Notes under the pieces: generated by a model | The model's input: only the letters and a program-made list of their open reading frames with translations | What the model was told of the DNA's origin: nothing | Database searches by the model: none | Program-made: the position numbers and the translations under genes | Part shown: positions 1 through 9,773 of the stretch, piece after piece | Layout: each line of letters opens with the position of its first letter | Position numbering within the stretch: the first letter of the stretch is position 1 | NCBI RefSeq assembly: GCF_000317515.1 | Contig: NC_019738.1 | Span: 347,501 to 411,500 of the forward strand | Length of the DNA: 64,000 nt | Reading direction: 5' to 3' | Source: Allocoleopsis franciscana PCC 7113 | GTDB lineage: Bacteria > Cyanobacteriota > Cyanobacteriia > Cyanobacteriales > Coleofasciculaceae

Positions 1-7
1 CTCGTTT

Positions 8-2944
8 TTGGTGCAGCAGATGAATAATTTGGCGATCGCATGGTTTGTCGCCAATGGTACAGAAGACACTGAAGCCAAATTGCTCACGCAACGCCTGAGT
101 AACGGACTTCCCGGTTATCTGCTCACGGTCATTGCGGAGAATCCCCTCCCTTTATCACAGCTGCAAAAGTTTGTGCGCTTAGGTAATTTAGGCCCGTTGC
201 GAGACACCACCATTGCACCCGTCCCAGCTCAACCCTCTGAACTTTCAACGGCTTCACTGCCACTGAACCTGAATCGGGAATACTATCGAGCTGCCCTCAC
301 CTGTGCCCTCAGTGAACCTCTCCTGGCAGAACCCTTTTCCCTCAAGGATTTATATATTCCTCTCAAAGGGCGAGTCCTTCGGGAAGAGGAATACCACACG
401 CCAGATTACTCCGCTTCAGCCTCTAGCTCCTCACGAGCGGTCGATTTGATGCAATGGGCGATTTCCCAGCTAGACAATAAAACCAGTATCGCCGTGATCG
501 AGGCGGCTCCTGGCGGTGGCAAGACCAGTTTCTGCCAGATTTGGGCGGCTCGTGTGGCTCAGAAACTTTATCCCAATTGGATGCCCGTCTTAATCCGGCT
601 CAGAGATGCCACCTTAGGGCAAACCTTGGAGCAGACGCTGGAATCCGCTTTCCCGGTAGGACGCTTCACGGATACCGATGGCTGGCTCTCCCCTCATTCA
701 CCCCCCTGCTTACTCATCCTGGATGGTGTGGATGAACTGCCTCGCTCTACTCAGACGGAGCGCTATCTCTGGACGTTTATGGAACAAGTTATGCGTTTCC
801 ATAATCAGGACACCGATGCGATCGGTTTACCCCGGCATAAAATTTTTCTGACCAGCCGTCGTGCGACGTTAGATGGTTTGATCAAAAAATCCCGGCAAAC
901 CAGTACTCTTTACTTACCCGACCAGCTACATCGAATTGTGGTTGAGCCGATGGGGCAGGATGAGTTCCGGCAATGGTTCAGTGCTTGGGCCAAGCTGCAA
1001 TCTAAATCCATCGCTCAGGCTTATTTTAGTTTTTTGAAGCATGGGGGAGCTTTTCGGCAACGTTCATCCGACAATAAGGTCGCCAGTTTAGTGACGCGCC
1101 CTCTGATGCTTTATCTGTTGGGCATCTTACATCGAGATGGCTGGGTGGATGAGAGCATTTTTCTGATGGAATCGCCCCAAGTCAAGTTTGAAATTTACGA
1201 CCGGATGACGCGCTGGCTATTGGGCGAACCCGCCACTGGAGATGGTCCCCTCCCAGAGTTAATCCGGGAAGGTTTGGCTCATGCCAGCCGCTCTCTAGAG
1301 GCGATCGCCAATTTACTTCAAGGTCGTGATCCCCAAGAGTTGCGTCGCCAGATGCAGGTGGCGGCTCTGACGATTATTCAAACGGGTCAATATCAAGTGT
1401 CATCGGATGCCATTACCCAAGGAGTACCGGCGAAGCTGAACACCCACCAGGCTCTGCCAGAGACGATTGCCCGCAGATCTGAGTTAAATCCCATCGTCAA
1501 ACATGCCAGTCGTGAGCCAATCACCCCGGCTTCCCCTCCAGTTCTCCCAGCCCTCTTTTTCCGCTCCCAACCGAAGGAGAAAGCCGGTGCAGGGGGGCAG
1601 GGGAGAGGCGAAGGTTTTAACGCCAACCCAGCCAAGTACAACAAACTCTCACTTCCTTACCAAGGCTCCAGTCACCTCCTGCCGAAAACATCGCTCACCC
1701 CCGAACTCCCTCCTACGGCGCTATCCTCTCCTCTTGTTCAGCTCGAATTCTCCCACCCCAGCTTAGGGGGATATTTGGGGGCTGAAGAAATTGCCAAGCA
1801 GTTAACGGCTCTAACCCAAACTGTTCCAGATCATTACAATGAGGTCACTTTTGTAATCCATGACGCGGTCAGTGTGGCTCAGCATCTTTACGCACTGCTA
1901 GGATATGGCATTTTGTCCGCAGAAATTGAAGCCCTGGTGATTGAGCGTCTACGCCGGGAGCAAAGGCGTAATTCTAGGGTTTTTTCCTTTTCTGTCCTGT
2001 TTCAACGTCTCTATCGCTTCTATCGAGCCTACTGTCGAGGTCAGTGGCTAGATGAAGGTGTTGCTCACCAAGCTCACTCTCAGTTGTCTGCACTCCACAA
2101 CCCCTTAAATGTGTTACAGGTGGATGCGGCGGTGGGGATCAATGTCTTCTTATTGTTATGTTCGGGAGCGCAAGAAGCCCAAATTTCCTTTTGGCCTTGT
2201 GGTAATCCTGAGATTCCCCAAGAATTCGATCCCGACCAGTTGTTAAGTTTTATCGGTCGAACGGCTGCCCTATCTCCAACAGCGTTTTGGCAGCGGACAC
2301 GAGGTAGTTTGAAAAAGATGCAGTTAGCAGAAGCCTGTTTAAATCAAGCGATGTTGGCTGAGGCTAACCTGGCACGAGCCAATTTATCGGCGGCTGAGTT
2401 AATTGGCATTAATTTAGTGGCCGCCAATCTTGTTCATGCCAATTTATCGGGAGCTAGTCTGGCTGGCGCTAATCTGTCGAATGCTAATCTTTCTGATGCG
2501 AACTTAGAAGGAGCCGATTTGTCGGGTGCGAACCTTAAAGGAGCTAATCTCAAATCGGTGAATCTCACCCATGCTTGTCTATTTCAAGCACAGTTAGATG
2601 AACCGCTCGCCAACGTGTCTATCCATAGCGGAGCGATATTTTCCCTAGAAGAGTTTCAGTCTTACAAGCAATCTTTAACTCCCACCAAAATTCTTAGTAG
2701 GGGTGATGATGAACTTTTGGGGGAAGAAACACCAATCTTTATAGAAAGTGCAGAAGGCGAACTAATGTTACCAGAGGCTCGGTATAGAAATCAGTACGCT
2801 GACGATGAGTATGAGGGTGAAACCGCCCAAATTGAGAACATTGAGCAGGAAATGTCTGCTTTTGCTAATGATGGGTACAGTGAGAGTGAAGATGATTATG
2901 GGGAGCAAGAGACGGCGATCGCTAATCCACTTGATTATCCCTAA
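8..2944 (+). CDS. NACHT-type STAND NTPase with pentapeptide repeats (5' end probably outside window)
   Basis: The frame is open from base 2, so the true start may lie left of the window; TTG at 8 and ATG at 20 are only the first possible starts seen. Around residues 166-176 is a Walker A loop (APGGGKTSF), around 234-244 a Walker B (LLILDGVDE) and around 280 a sensor-like FLTSRR: the pattern of NACHT/STAND signalling NTPases. Residues about 770-865 form A(N/D)LxxA pentapeptide repeats, expected to fold as a right-handed quadrilateral helix. The last ~90 residues are strongly acidic. Residues ~505-575 are a proline/glycine-rich linker coded by GC-rich repeat-like DNA, probably an in-frame repeat insertion. 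In such proteins the C-terminal repeats act as sensor or scaffold; the partner is unknown. The class is secure, the role is not. Confidence 0.85.
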   Translation: MVQQMNNLAIAWFVANGTEDTEAKLLTQRLSNGLPGYLLTVIAENPLPLSQLQKFVRLGNLGPLRDTTIAPVPAQPSELSTASLPLNLNREYYRAALTCALSEPLLAEPFSLKDLYIPLKGRVLREEEYHTPDYSASASSSSRAVDLMQWAISQLDNKTSIAVIEAAPGGGKTSFCQIWAARVAQKLYPNWMPVLIRLRDATLGQTLEQTLESAFPVGRFTDTDGWLSPHSPPCLLILDGVDELPRSTQTERYLWTFMEQVMRFHNQDTDAIGLPRHKIFLTSRRATLDGLIKKSRQTSTLYLPDQLHRIVVEPMGQDEFRQWFSAWAKLQSKSIAQAYFSFLKHGGAFRQRSSDNKVASLVTRPLMLYLLGILHRDGWVDESIFLMESPQVKFEIYDRMTRWLLGEPATGDGPLPELIREGLAHASRSLEAIANLLQGRDPQELRRQMQVAALTIIQTGQYQVSSDAITQGVPAKLNTHQALPETIARRSELNPIVKHASREPITPASPPVLPALFFRSQPKEKAGAGGQGRGEGFNANPAKYNKLSLPYQGSSHLLPKTSLTPELPPTALSSPLVQLEFSHPSLGGYLGAEEIAKQLTALTQTVPDHYNEVTFVIHDAVSVAQHLYALLGYGILSAEIEALVIERLRREQRRNSRVFSFSVLFQRLYRFYRAYCRGQWLDEGVAHQAHSQLSALHNPLNVLQVDAAVGINVFLLLCSGAQEAQISFWPCGNPEIPQEFDPDQLLSFIGRTAALSPTAFWQRTRGSLKKMQLAEACLNQAMLAEANLARANLSAAELIGINLVAANLVHANLSGASLAGANLSNANLSDANLEGADLSGANLKGANLKSVNLTHACLFQAQLDEPLANVSIHSGAIFSLEEFQSYKQSLTPTKILSRGDDELLGEETPIFIESAEGELMLPEARYRNQYADDEYEGETAQIENIEQEMSAFANDGYSESEDDYGEQETAIANPLDYP

Positions 2945-2996
2945 TGGGTGAACCCCTGAAATCGCTATTCTCTCCTAAGTTTTCCACCGACTAACC

Positions 2997-3461
2997 TTAG
3001 TTGACGGACTTTGCCGCCTCCTCGGTATGGGTTCGGTAACCGTAGAAGTCAATCTTATACTCCGTAATCCGCACACCGGTTTGTTGCTCAATTTGGTCGA
3101 GCAAATCGGCGGGCAATTGGACAAAAACATCAATAATCTGAGCAGTATCCAGGCAGTTAACATGGCTGTGAGCATCACAGACGTTGCCGTACAGACGACC
3201 ATCCGAACGCTCGATACATTCAATAATGCCTTGACTCGATAATGCCTCCAAATTCTGATATACAGAAGTATGACCAATCGCTTTACCTTGCTGATTTAAT
3301 CGGTCATAGATTTCTCGCGCTGAAAGATGTTCTTTAGCTTGCCAAAGCAGTTCTAAAATGAAGCGACGTTGACGGCTCAAACGCATCCCCAATATTTGAC
3401 ATTTATTGAGGGCGTCTTCCAATGAGCGAATGGGTTTCACAGTTGCCGCTTCATGTTGCAT
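2997..3461 (-). CDS. Fur-family regulator, PerR/FurC-like
   Basis: DNA-binding metalloregulator of the Fur superfamily. An N-terminal winged helix (LSRQRRFILELLW ... HTSVYQNLEALSSQGII) is followed by a short dimerisation/metal domain with HSHVNCLD. The two CxxC pairs that hold structural zinc in classical Fur and Zur are absent, which fits cyanobacterial peroxide-sensing PerR/FurC better than Fur or Zur. The start is uncertain: ATG at 3461 gives a protein that begins shortly before the conserved KPIRSLEDAL, as I recall for FurC-like proteins; ATG at 3497 has the better ribosome site (AAGGAC). The frame is open up to 3551. Upstream DNA (3580-3600) is AT-rich with a repeated GTTAAAA and could hold an autoregulatory site. 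The nearest oxidative-stress gene here is the glutathione peroxidase at 10.6 kb; no direct link is visible. Confidence 0.85.
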   Translation of the reverse strand: MQHEAATVKPIRSLEDALNKCQILGMRLSRQRRFILELLWQAKEHLSAREIYDRLNQQGKAIGHTSVYQNLEALSSQGIIECIERSDGRLYGNVCDAHSHVNCLDTAQIIDVFVQLPADLLDQIEQQTGVRITEYKIDFYGYRTHTEEAAKSVN

Positions 3462-3847
3462 AGTTGAGGCTCTTAATGTATGGGTTTGTTGATCCATATA
3501 GTCCTTATCTTTCATTTTAGCGACGAGACTCCAGCCCTTGCGCCCAGACATCAGGAACTTCAGCCTCAGTCGTTAGTCGTTAAAATAATTGTTAAAAATT
3601 TTGGCAAGACTGCTGCAACCGATTAAGTTACAATCTTGAACGGTCTAATCCAAACTCATTACCAGTTTACCTTAGATTCTTGGTCACTGTCCACTCACTT
3701 AAGAATAAAGAGCGATCGCCTTTGCGGTTTGTCGTTGTTCAACTAATGCATAACACAAACCAAAGTGAGCATCCACATCGTAGGCTCCTACCGTTAAGCC
3801 GAAACCCAGAATAGAGCAAATAATAGTTTTTGGGGCTTTCTTAAACT

Positions 3848-3871
3848 ATGAAAATATAGTCATATTTTCAT
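3848..3871. repeat. AT-rich perfect inverted repeat
   Basis: ATGAAAATAT and ATATTTTCAT form a perfect 10-bp stem around a 4-base loop (AGTC), 46 bases beyond the stop codon of the symporter gene. It lies where a 3' hairpin of that transcript would be, but no clean T-run follows on the minus strand. It could be a weak terminator or an operator. The surrounding gap (3552-3916) holds nothing else recognised apart from an AGCGATCGCC HIP1-type site near 3712. Confidence 0.45.
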
Positions 3872-3916
3872 TATATTTTTGTCTACTATCTGTTCTCCTG
3901 TTAAAAAATAAATCTC

Positions 3917-5230
3917 TCAAACCTCTTCCCTAACTTGGGATAACAGAAAATATTTATCGATAATTTGACCGACGAATAATCCTAAAAGTCCAAATCCAAC
4001 TCCCATTGCCATAATACTCAACTCAACACGACTAAAAATGACAAAAGTGGGATTAAATAGCGTCACAATCAGCATCGACAAAGCCGAAATACTCCCCATA
4101 CTCAAAGATAGTCTCACACCCATATTGGAGAATATATAGTGTCCTGTTTGAGCAACTATGTAGGCAATAAAGGGAACAAACACGGCAGCTAAATAGACAG
4201 CGTAAAATGATACAATCAGTCCAATCAGTGAACCACTCCCCTTTAAGGCAATGACTAGGGCTAAAAAAGCGTTAATAACAGCGACGAGCCACTGATTTTT
4301 GTTGAATACAGGTAGAATACCAAAGTCAAGAATAGTCTTATTCTGTACCCGCAACACGCTGCTGCCAACACCTAGCGCCGGAACCAATAAAGACAGAATC
4401 AGGATAATTCCTAAAGGTTTATCTGTGCCACCCCCAATCCACGACAAAATAAAGGGAATGGTCTCCTTGCCATCAATGCCAATCGGCAAAATTTCCGCTT
4501 GTTGGGCTGCAATTACTACAACAGAAGGCAATAAAGCAATCAAAAAAATCACAATTGCTGCCAACACAGAGCCGAAATAGACATTTCGCACATCCTTGGT
4601 TTGGACAATAAATTGCTGACATTTCATATCGATGAGAACGAGCAGAATCGTGGACACAGAGATGCCCAAAAAATCCGGTGGACTCACTCGTTGCAGGGAT
4701 GGGATAAACTCAAGAGGCGATCGCAAATAATCCGAAAAACCGTGCAGTACCCAAAGTGCATAAAGCAAAGCCAAGAAATTTAGAGCCAGCAACGTTTGAA
4801 ATATCCAGCTAGCTTCCTCCACTGGCAGCAAGGAGATAAAGGTAAACAAGATAGCCAAACCCACCATACTCGGCAGCACAGGTAACCCTAAAACCTTGAG
4901 AATAAAGGCTCCAGAAATCATCTGGACGGCTTCAATCCCAATGAGTGACGACCAAATCAACAACCCTATGAGGATTTTGACGAGGTTCCCGTAGCGGTTT
5001 CCCAGCAATGTCCAGATTTGATCAACCTCTGTCCAGTAAAACTTCGCCAGTCCCATCGCCGCGATTGTACCCACGCTAATCGAGACAGCGTAGAGACTGC
5101 CAGCGATACCCAACGTTAGTGCTTTCTCAGCCGTTCCAAAGAGAAATCCTAAACCGTAATGGGCGGACACCAACAAGGCGGCTAGCGAGAAGGCGTCCAG
5201 TTTACGGTTTTCCAAGGCTTTCACACTCAA
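3917..5230 (-). CDS. Sodium:solute symporter-like membrane transporter
   Basis: A 437-residue, very hydrophobic inner-membrane protein with about 12 predicted helices. The segment around residues 200-240 (MKCQQFIVQTKDVRNVYFG) resembles the core of the sodium:solute symporter family (LeuT fold), in which a QxF...AKD stretch follows a membrane helix. The substrate cannot be read from the sequence. The start ATG at 5230 is the first in frame and is followed by a short polar leader (MSVKALENRKLD) before the first helix. It is transcribed alone; the gene upstream is a broken acetyltransferase. An APC-superfamily permease is the alternative. Confidence 0.65.
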   Translation of the reverse strand: MSVKALENRKLDAFSLAALLVSAHYGLGFLFGTAEKALTLGIAGSLYAVSISVGTIAAMGLAKFYWTEVDQIWTLLGNRYGNLVKILIGLLIWSSLIGIEAVQMISGAFILKVLGLPVLPSMVGLAILFTFISLLPVEEASWIFQTLLALNFLALLYALWVLHGFSDYLRSPLEFIPSLQRVSPPDFLGISVSTILLVLIDMKCQQFIVQTKDVRNVYFGSVLAAIVIFLIALLPSVVVIAAQQAEILPIGIDGKETIPFILSWIGGGTDKPLGIILILSLLVPALGVGSSVLRVQNKTILDFGILPVFNKNQWLVAVINAFLALVIALKGSGSLIGLIVSFYAVYLAAVFVPFIAYIVAQTGHYIFSNMGVRLSLSMGSISALSMLIVTLFNPTFVIFSRVELSIMAMGVGFGLLGLFVGQIIDKYFLLSQVREEV

Positions 5231-5299
5231 TCATTCGTGACTACTTGCCGATTATGCATCCTTCACTCGGCATCGTGCAGTGCTTGGATATCACTTTCC

Positions 5300-5665
5300 T
5301 CACATCTTGTCGATATGGCGGGTAATTTTCTCAATTTCCCAATCCCACCAGCGAATCTCCAACAGTTGTGCTACCTCAGCGTCGCTAAATCGTTGCTTGA
5401 TTGAACACGCTGGATTGCCACCGACAATCGTGTAGGGAGGAACGTCTTTGGTTACGACGGACTTCGCGGCAATCACAGCACCATCGCCGATTTTCACTCC
5501 CGGCATAATCAGCGCGTCGTAGCCAATCCAGACATCATTGCCCACAATCGTATCGCCTCGCGTCGGCAGAAATATTTGGTGACTTAATAAAAGGCTTGAT
5601 AAAACAGACTCGCCGTTGATCGACCATTGGATAGGGTCGATTTGGATCTGGGCCGAATTGTTTCG
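5300..5665 (-). pseudogene. CatB/Vat-type hexapeptide acetyltransferase, N-terminally truncated remnant
   Basis: The last ~85 codons match the C-terminal half of xenobiotic (chloramphenicol/streptogramin-type) acetyltransferases: [20 protein letters not shown], then [27 protein letters not shown] and WWDWEIEKI, a left-handed beta-helix. The frame stays open upstream only to a stop at 5666-5668 and has no good start; the 40 residues before GDTIVGN do not look like the family's N-terminal half. GTG at 5545 could start an 81-residue stub lacking the catalytic-histidine region. This is most simply a gene that lost its front half by deletion or frameshift; an active enzyme is unlikely. Confidence 0.7.
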
Positions 5666-5771
5666 TCAAATTTCTTACTCCTATTTAAATGTATGATTTG
5701 TTTCTTCTAATACTAAATAACTATGACCCAAAAATTACGGTTTCAACTAGACAATTAGCCGTATTTTAAGC

Positions 5772-6245
5772 TTATATAGAGTTAATGACTCTCAGAATAT
5801 GTTCATCAGTAGCCAGACTATTATTATCTATAATCGCATCCCATTTATGGTTAATGCTGGCTGCTATTTTATTGTATTCTTCGACTTTATCATCTGATAC
5901 GGGGATGTGTTCAGAATTGTCTCTATTCCTCACTCTTCTCAAACATTCTTCTAAATCAGTATAAATTTTCACCAACTTGATTTCGTATTTGTTTTTTAAT
6001 GACGAGTACATCTGGTTGAATCCTTCTCCTGCCCCTAAACTCTCAATCATTACTCTGCTATGCTGCTGAAACTCGTGATCGATTTCCTTCTCCACTGTTT
6101 CCCAACCATTCTCACCCGGCGCTAATTTTAGCCATATTGGCTCTACTCTTAAGAATTTTATGTCTGTATTTTTATTGATTCGACTTCCAATATAGGTTTT
6201 GCCTGAGCCTTTGGGACCAATGAGTATGTATAGTATTTTCCTCAT
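5772..6245 (-). CDS. P-loop nucleoside/nucleotide kinase-like protein (AAA_33 type)
   Basis: A 157-residue protein that opens with a beta strand and a clean Walker A motif (ILIGPKGSGKT, residues 7-17). Residues 65-75 (VMIESLGAG) fit the second strand of small P-loop kinases, and the C-terminal half carries an arginine-rich lid-like stretch (CLRRVRNRDNSEH). No substrate-specific motif is recognised; zeta-toxin-like, gluconate-kinase-like or adenylate-kinase-like folds all share this pattern. The coding sequence is more AT-rich than its neighbours and sits alone between an acetyltransferase remnant and a repeat-bearing gap, which hints at acquisition by transfer (inference). Confidence 0.65.
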   Translation of the reverse strand: MRKILYILIGPKGSGKTYIGSRINKNTDIKFLRVEPIWLKLAPGENGWETVEKEIDHEFQQHSRVMIESLGAGEGFNQMYSSLKNKYEIKLVKIYTDLEECLRRVRNRDNSEHIPVSDDKVEEYNKIAASINHKWDAIIDNNSLATDEHILRVINSI

Positions 6246-6336
6246 TTTCTGATTACCTCTAATATCAAGTTCGGTTAATTAACAATAATAAAATCCTGTT
6301 TGTAGTACTCAGCTCTTGTACCAGACGCAATAACCT

Positions 6337-6447
6337 GCCAGGAGTTTAAACTCCTGGCTTAAAGCTAAAGTCACCTAAAGACGACTAGCTAAGAATTTTA
6401 GTCCACTTGAGTGGAATTGAGCTATGACGCAAGAGTTTAAACTCTTG
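6337..6447. repeat. Pair of TTTAAA-centred palindromes in the 6246-6564 gap
   Basis: A perfect 22-bp palindrome (6337-6358, arms GCCAGGAGTTT) and a perfect 18-bp palindrome (6430-6447, arms CAAGAGTTT) share the core GAGTTTAAACTC and lie about 70 bases apart. Between them are further short repeats (CTTAAAGCTAAAGTC, CTAAAGACGACTAGC, AGTCCACTTGAGTGG). The gap has no gene. The arrangement looks like a degenerate non-autonomous mobile repeat, or the folded end of a lost IS200/IS605-type element; that reading is inferred. Confidence 0.5.
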
Positions 6448-6564
6448 ATGGGTTATGAGGCAAGCTTGGAAATGGTACAAGAATTCGGTGGTGGGTACTA
6501 AACTACTCCTCATAAGAGGACTTTAGTCATCACTACAAATTCTTACAGAATAACCTCCATGAAT

Positions 6565-8181
6565 TTAATCCCGTTGCCAGATTTTAATCATGCTATCCGC
6601 ACCACCACTAGCAATCCATTGACCATCCGAACTAATAGCAACAGCCATTACTGAAGCGGCTGAATCATCCCGGAGAATACCTAACTGTTGACCCGTTTTG
6701 ATATGCCAAATCATCACAGTACCGTCCGCACTAGCACTAATTAAAGTGGGCGTATCTATGCTAAAAACCACTGACATCACTGGCCCTGCATGACCTGTAA
6801 ATATACCCAGAAGTTCCAAGGTTTCCAGCTTCCACAACTTAATATTTCCATCAGTGCATCCCGCCGCCAAAATTTCACCATCTGATGTCATGGCGAGAGA
6901 GCAAACGGAGCTCAGATTACCCGTAAGAGTAATAGCAGGAGAAGGGTTAATTTCTCCATCCGTGGTATCTAGTAACCGTAAGCTAATGATTCCATCACCC
7001 CCTCCACTGGCAAGGGTTTGTCCATCGGAACTCAGTGCGATCGCAGATACCTGTCCAGTCCACTGGCTGAGATTACCCAAACATTCTCCCCGATCCAAAC
7101 GCCAGAGCTTGATGGTTTCATCAAAACTTCCACTAATCAGCATTTGACCATTCTCACTCATGGCTAGCGATCGCACTGAGCTGGTATGACCTTTCAATGT
7201 GCCAATCAACTCCCCCGTATCCAGACGCCATAAATGAATCTTCTCATCAAAACTACCGCTAGCTAGGATTTTGCCATCGGCACTAATTGCTAAACAAAGC
7301 ACTCCCTTAGTATGTTTCGATAGAGTGTGGAGGAGTTTCCTAGTGGGTAAATGCCACACCTTAATCGTTTTGTCAAAACTGCCACTCACTAACGTTTGCC
7401 CGTCTGGAGTAATGGCAAGGGCATGAATCCAGTCTAAATGTCCTGTTAAGGTGTTCAACAAACTCCAAGTTTGCGGAGGTAGGGAGAAATCAGATGATTC
7501 TTCAACAGAAACAGAGTCTTGAAACGGTGCAAGAGTTGACGATTCTACAGGAATTGAATGAGTAGGATCTGACGTAAAATGCTGAGATTCGTTAACAACT
7601 GGTACGCCTTCAGGTTGAAGAGTTGGTAATGGGTTTTGAGGCTGATCACTTCGGCTGTGTGTAGTATCCGTTAGCTGACGTTCCAGCCAATGAAGTTCAG
7701 CCGTTGTTGAGGCAATCACCTCCTCCAAACGCTCGACTCTGGAGGGAAGAGAGGCACTATTTAGGTATTGCACAATGCTATTGAGAGATTCCTCTAAGCC
7801 TGTCAATTGTCCTTTGAATTGGATAATTTTCAAAGCACTGGAGTCAAGTTCCGAGGATTCTATCTGAGCTAGATACTCTGGAATCTGAGCTTTTAACGAG
7901 GCGATCGCTTTTTCTAGCTGCTGTTCTTGTACGGTGTAATTCTCTTGTTTCAGTTGCCGTTCTAGTTGATTGATCGCTACCGTCAGCCGCCGCTTCATTT
8001 GCTCCTCTAAGCGGAGACGATTCAGCAGGTTCAGTAACAGTGCGATCGTAACAGGAACGGCTGCATAGATGAGCAGCCCTGTCCTTACGGCGATAACCCA
8101 GCCAATCACAGAGGCAAGGAGGAATATAAATTCTGCAATCAGTAGACGGTGCTTCAACATTGAGCCATTCTGGCTATTCAC
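6565..8181 (-). CDS. Membrane-anchored WD40 repeat protein
   Basis: 538 residues. Residues ~10-55 hold two hydrophobic helices (LLIAEFIFLLASVIGWVIA and LLIYAAVPVTIALLLNLL), followed by a charged, coiled-coil-prone region to ~175 (LEEQMKRRL ... IASTTAELHWLERQL), a Ser/Pro-rich linker, then seven WD40 units from ~245 to the end. Typical units read GHLDWIHALAITPDG and LVSGSFDKTIKVW. Seven units close one beta-propeller, a protein-binding platform; no catalytic domain is fused. It is therefore likely a cytoplasm-facing membrane scaffold. The first WD blade begins LNTLTGH and the protein ends in the seventh IKIWQRD strand, so the propeller appears complete. Downstream of mgtE on the same strand with 56 bases between. 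Confidence 0.85.
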   Translation of the reverse strand: MNSQNGSMLKHRLLIAEFIFLLASVIGWVIAVRTGLLIYAAVPVTIALLLNLLNRLRLEEQMKRRLTVAINQLERQLKQENYTVQEQQLEKAIASLKAQIPEYLAQIESSELDSSALKIIQFKGQLTGLEESLNSIVQYLNSASLPSRVERLEEVIASTTAELHWLERQLTDTTHSRSDQPQNPLPTLQPEGVPVVNESQHFTSDPTHSIPVESSTLAPFQDSVSVEESSDFSLPPQTWSLLNTLTGHLDWIHALAITPDGQTLVSGSFDKTIKVWHLPTRKLLHTLSKHTKGVLCLAISADGKILASGSFDEKIHLWRLDTGELIGTLKGHTSSVRSLAMSENGQMLISGSFDETIKLWRLDRGECLGNLSQWTGQVSAIALSSDGQTLASGGGDGIISLRLLDTTDGEINPSPAITLTGNLSSVCSLAMTSDGEILAAGCTDGNIKLWKLETLELLGIFTGHAGPVMSVVFSIDTPTLISASADGTVMIWHIKTGQQLGILRDDSAASVMAVAISSDGQWIASGGADSMIKIWQRD

Positions 8182-8237
8182 GCTCCGCCAGATCCCCTGG
8201 TTTAGATGATAATCTGACGAGTTACATTAATCTGTAA

Positions 8238-9629
8238 TTAAAGTCCCAAAACCATGCGGGCAATATAAAAATAAATCAGGACACCTAAAACATCAACCGC
8301 TGTGGTGATAAACGGGGCTGACATTAAGGCTGGATCGAAACCAAAGGAACGGAAGAGAAAGGGCAATGCTGAACCGGCAACAGAGGCAAGAATTGCGATC
8401 GCCACGAGACTCACGCCTACCGAGAAAGCCACAAAGAAATTCCCTTGCAGTAGGTAAGCCCACAACGTTGCTACCGTCCCCAGAATAGCTCCCAACAGGA
8501 ATCCTGCCAGTGCTTCTCGAAACACAATTTGAACAACTCCCAAATCCCGAATTTCATCCGTATTTAAACCCCGAATCACGACAGTTGAAGATTGAGCACC
8601 TACATTCCCGCCAGTGCCCGTTAGTAGGGGAATAAACGCCGCTAAGGTTACCACTTGCTGCAAGACATCTTCTTGAGAGCGGATAATAGTACCCGTGACG
8701 GTATTGGTGAGCAGCAAAACAAATAGCCAAACCACCCGCTTTCGAGCAACGGCAAATAAATTAGTTTGGAAATAATTGTCACCCTCCGACTGTACACCAC
8801 CCCCTAACGCATAGATATCCTTCGTGGTTTCTCTCTCTAAAATATCGATCACATCATCAACTGTGACAATACCAACTAAACGCTCTTCCCGATCCACCAC
8901 AGGTACGGCAAGAAAGTCGTAACGCTGAATTAGTCGTGCCACTTCCCCTTGGGCTGTATCTGTGTGAACATAGACCACATCGCGAGTCATAATTTCACCC
9001 AAAGTTTGCTCAGGCTGGGACGTTACCAAATCCCGTAGTGAGACAATCCCACTCAGATGTCGTGCCCCATCGGTGACATAAAGATAATAGATAATCTCGC
9101 TGGCATTGGCTAAACTACGGATTCGTTCTAGGGTTTCGCTAACCGTCAAATTCTCTGTCAGAGATATATATTCGGGCGTCATCAGTCGCCCCGCCGTATC
9201 GGCTTCGTAACCCAGCAATTGGGCAGTTGCGGCGCGTTCTTCCGGGCTGAGTTGTTCAACTAGAAGCCGGACAACTTTTGCCGGTAATTCATCCAACAAA
9301 CGAGCGCGATCATCGGGCGACATCTGATCAACAATGTCGCAAAATTCTTGACGTTTGAATTTATCAATCAGTGATTCTTGGACACTAGAGTCCAGATACT
9401 CATAAACCTCGATCGCTTCGTTTTTAGGAAGCAAGCGAAATGCGATCGCCTGCATGGCTTCGGGTAACCCCTCAATCGCTTCGGCAATATCTACCGGTTG
9501 TACGGGTACCAGTAGTGCTTTAGCGTCTTGCAGATTTCCTTGTTCCAGCAGTATTTGCAGTTGACTACGAACCTGCTGCCGTCGTTCACTGCGTGATATT
9601 GCCTGGAGGGGATTTTGGTTTTCAGTCAA
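8238..9629 (-). CDS. mgtE: Magnesium transporter MgtE
   Basis: 463 residues with the MgtE order: an N-terminal superhelical domain (residues ~30-130, with DIAEAIEGLPEAMQAIAFRL and MSPDDRARLLDELP), two CBS domains (~135-265, MTPEYISL and MTRDVVYV), and a five-helix membrane domain (~290-460) with TGTGGNVGAQSSTVVIRG and the final SAPFITTAVDVLGV, which lines the pore. It is a Mg2+ channel gated by intracellular Mg2+ through the CBS and N domains. The only start before conserved sequence is TTG at 9629: a stop lies seven codons upstream (9648-9650) and the first ATG is inside the N domain. It may be cotranscribed with the WD40 gene downstream. Confidence 0.93.
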   Translation of the reverse strand: MTENQNPLQAISRSERRQQVRSQLQILLEQGNLQDAKALLVPVQPVDIAEAIEGLPEAMQAIAFRLLPKNEAIEVYEYLDSSVQESLIDKFKRQEFCDIVDQMSPDDRARLLDELPAKVVRLLVEQLSPEERAATAQLLGYEADTAGRLMTPEYISLTENLTVSETLERIRSLANASEIIYYLYVTDGARHLSGIVSLRDLVTSQPEQTLGEIMTRDVVYVHTDTAQGEVARLIQRYDFLAVPVVDREERLVGIVTVDDVIDILERETTKDIYALGGGVQSEGDNYFQTNLFAVARKRVVWLFVLLLTNTVTGTIIRSQEDVLQQVVTLAAFIPLLTGTGGNVGAQSSTVVIRGLNTDEIRDLGVVQIVFREALAGFLLGAILGTVATLWAYLLQGNFFVAFSVGVSLVAIAILASVAGSALPFLFRSFGFDPALMSAPFITTAVDVLGVLIYFYIARMVLGL

Positions 9630-9712
9630 TACAAGCCCCCGATTCAGTTATACGTGAACAAGGCAATAATGCCTCTTCTTGTGTCCTTCATTTAAAGAAT
9701 CATTGCTCTCCC

Positions 9713-9761
9713 ATTACCAATTACCAATTACCAATTACCAATTACCAATTACCAATTACCC
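9713..9761. repeat. Heptamer short tandem repeat (ATTACCA)n
   Basis: Six perfect ATTACCA units and a seventh with one change (ATTACCC), between mgtE and the epimerase gene. This is the short tandemly repeated heptamer type well known from filamentous cyanobacteria. No promoter or terminator is evident inside it. Confidence 0.9.
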
Positions 9762-9773
9762 AATTCCTAACAA

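Noticed and set aside
9713-9761. ATTACCA array as a CRISPR
   Set aside because: Units are 7 bases with no spacers; this is a simple heptamer tandem repeat.
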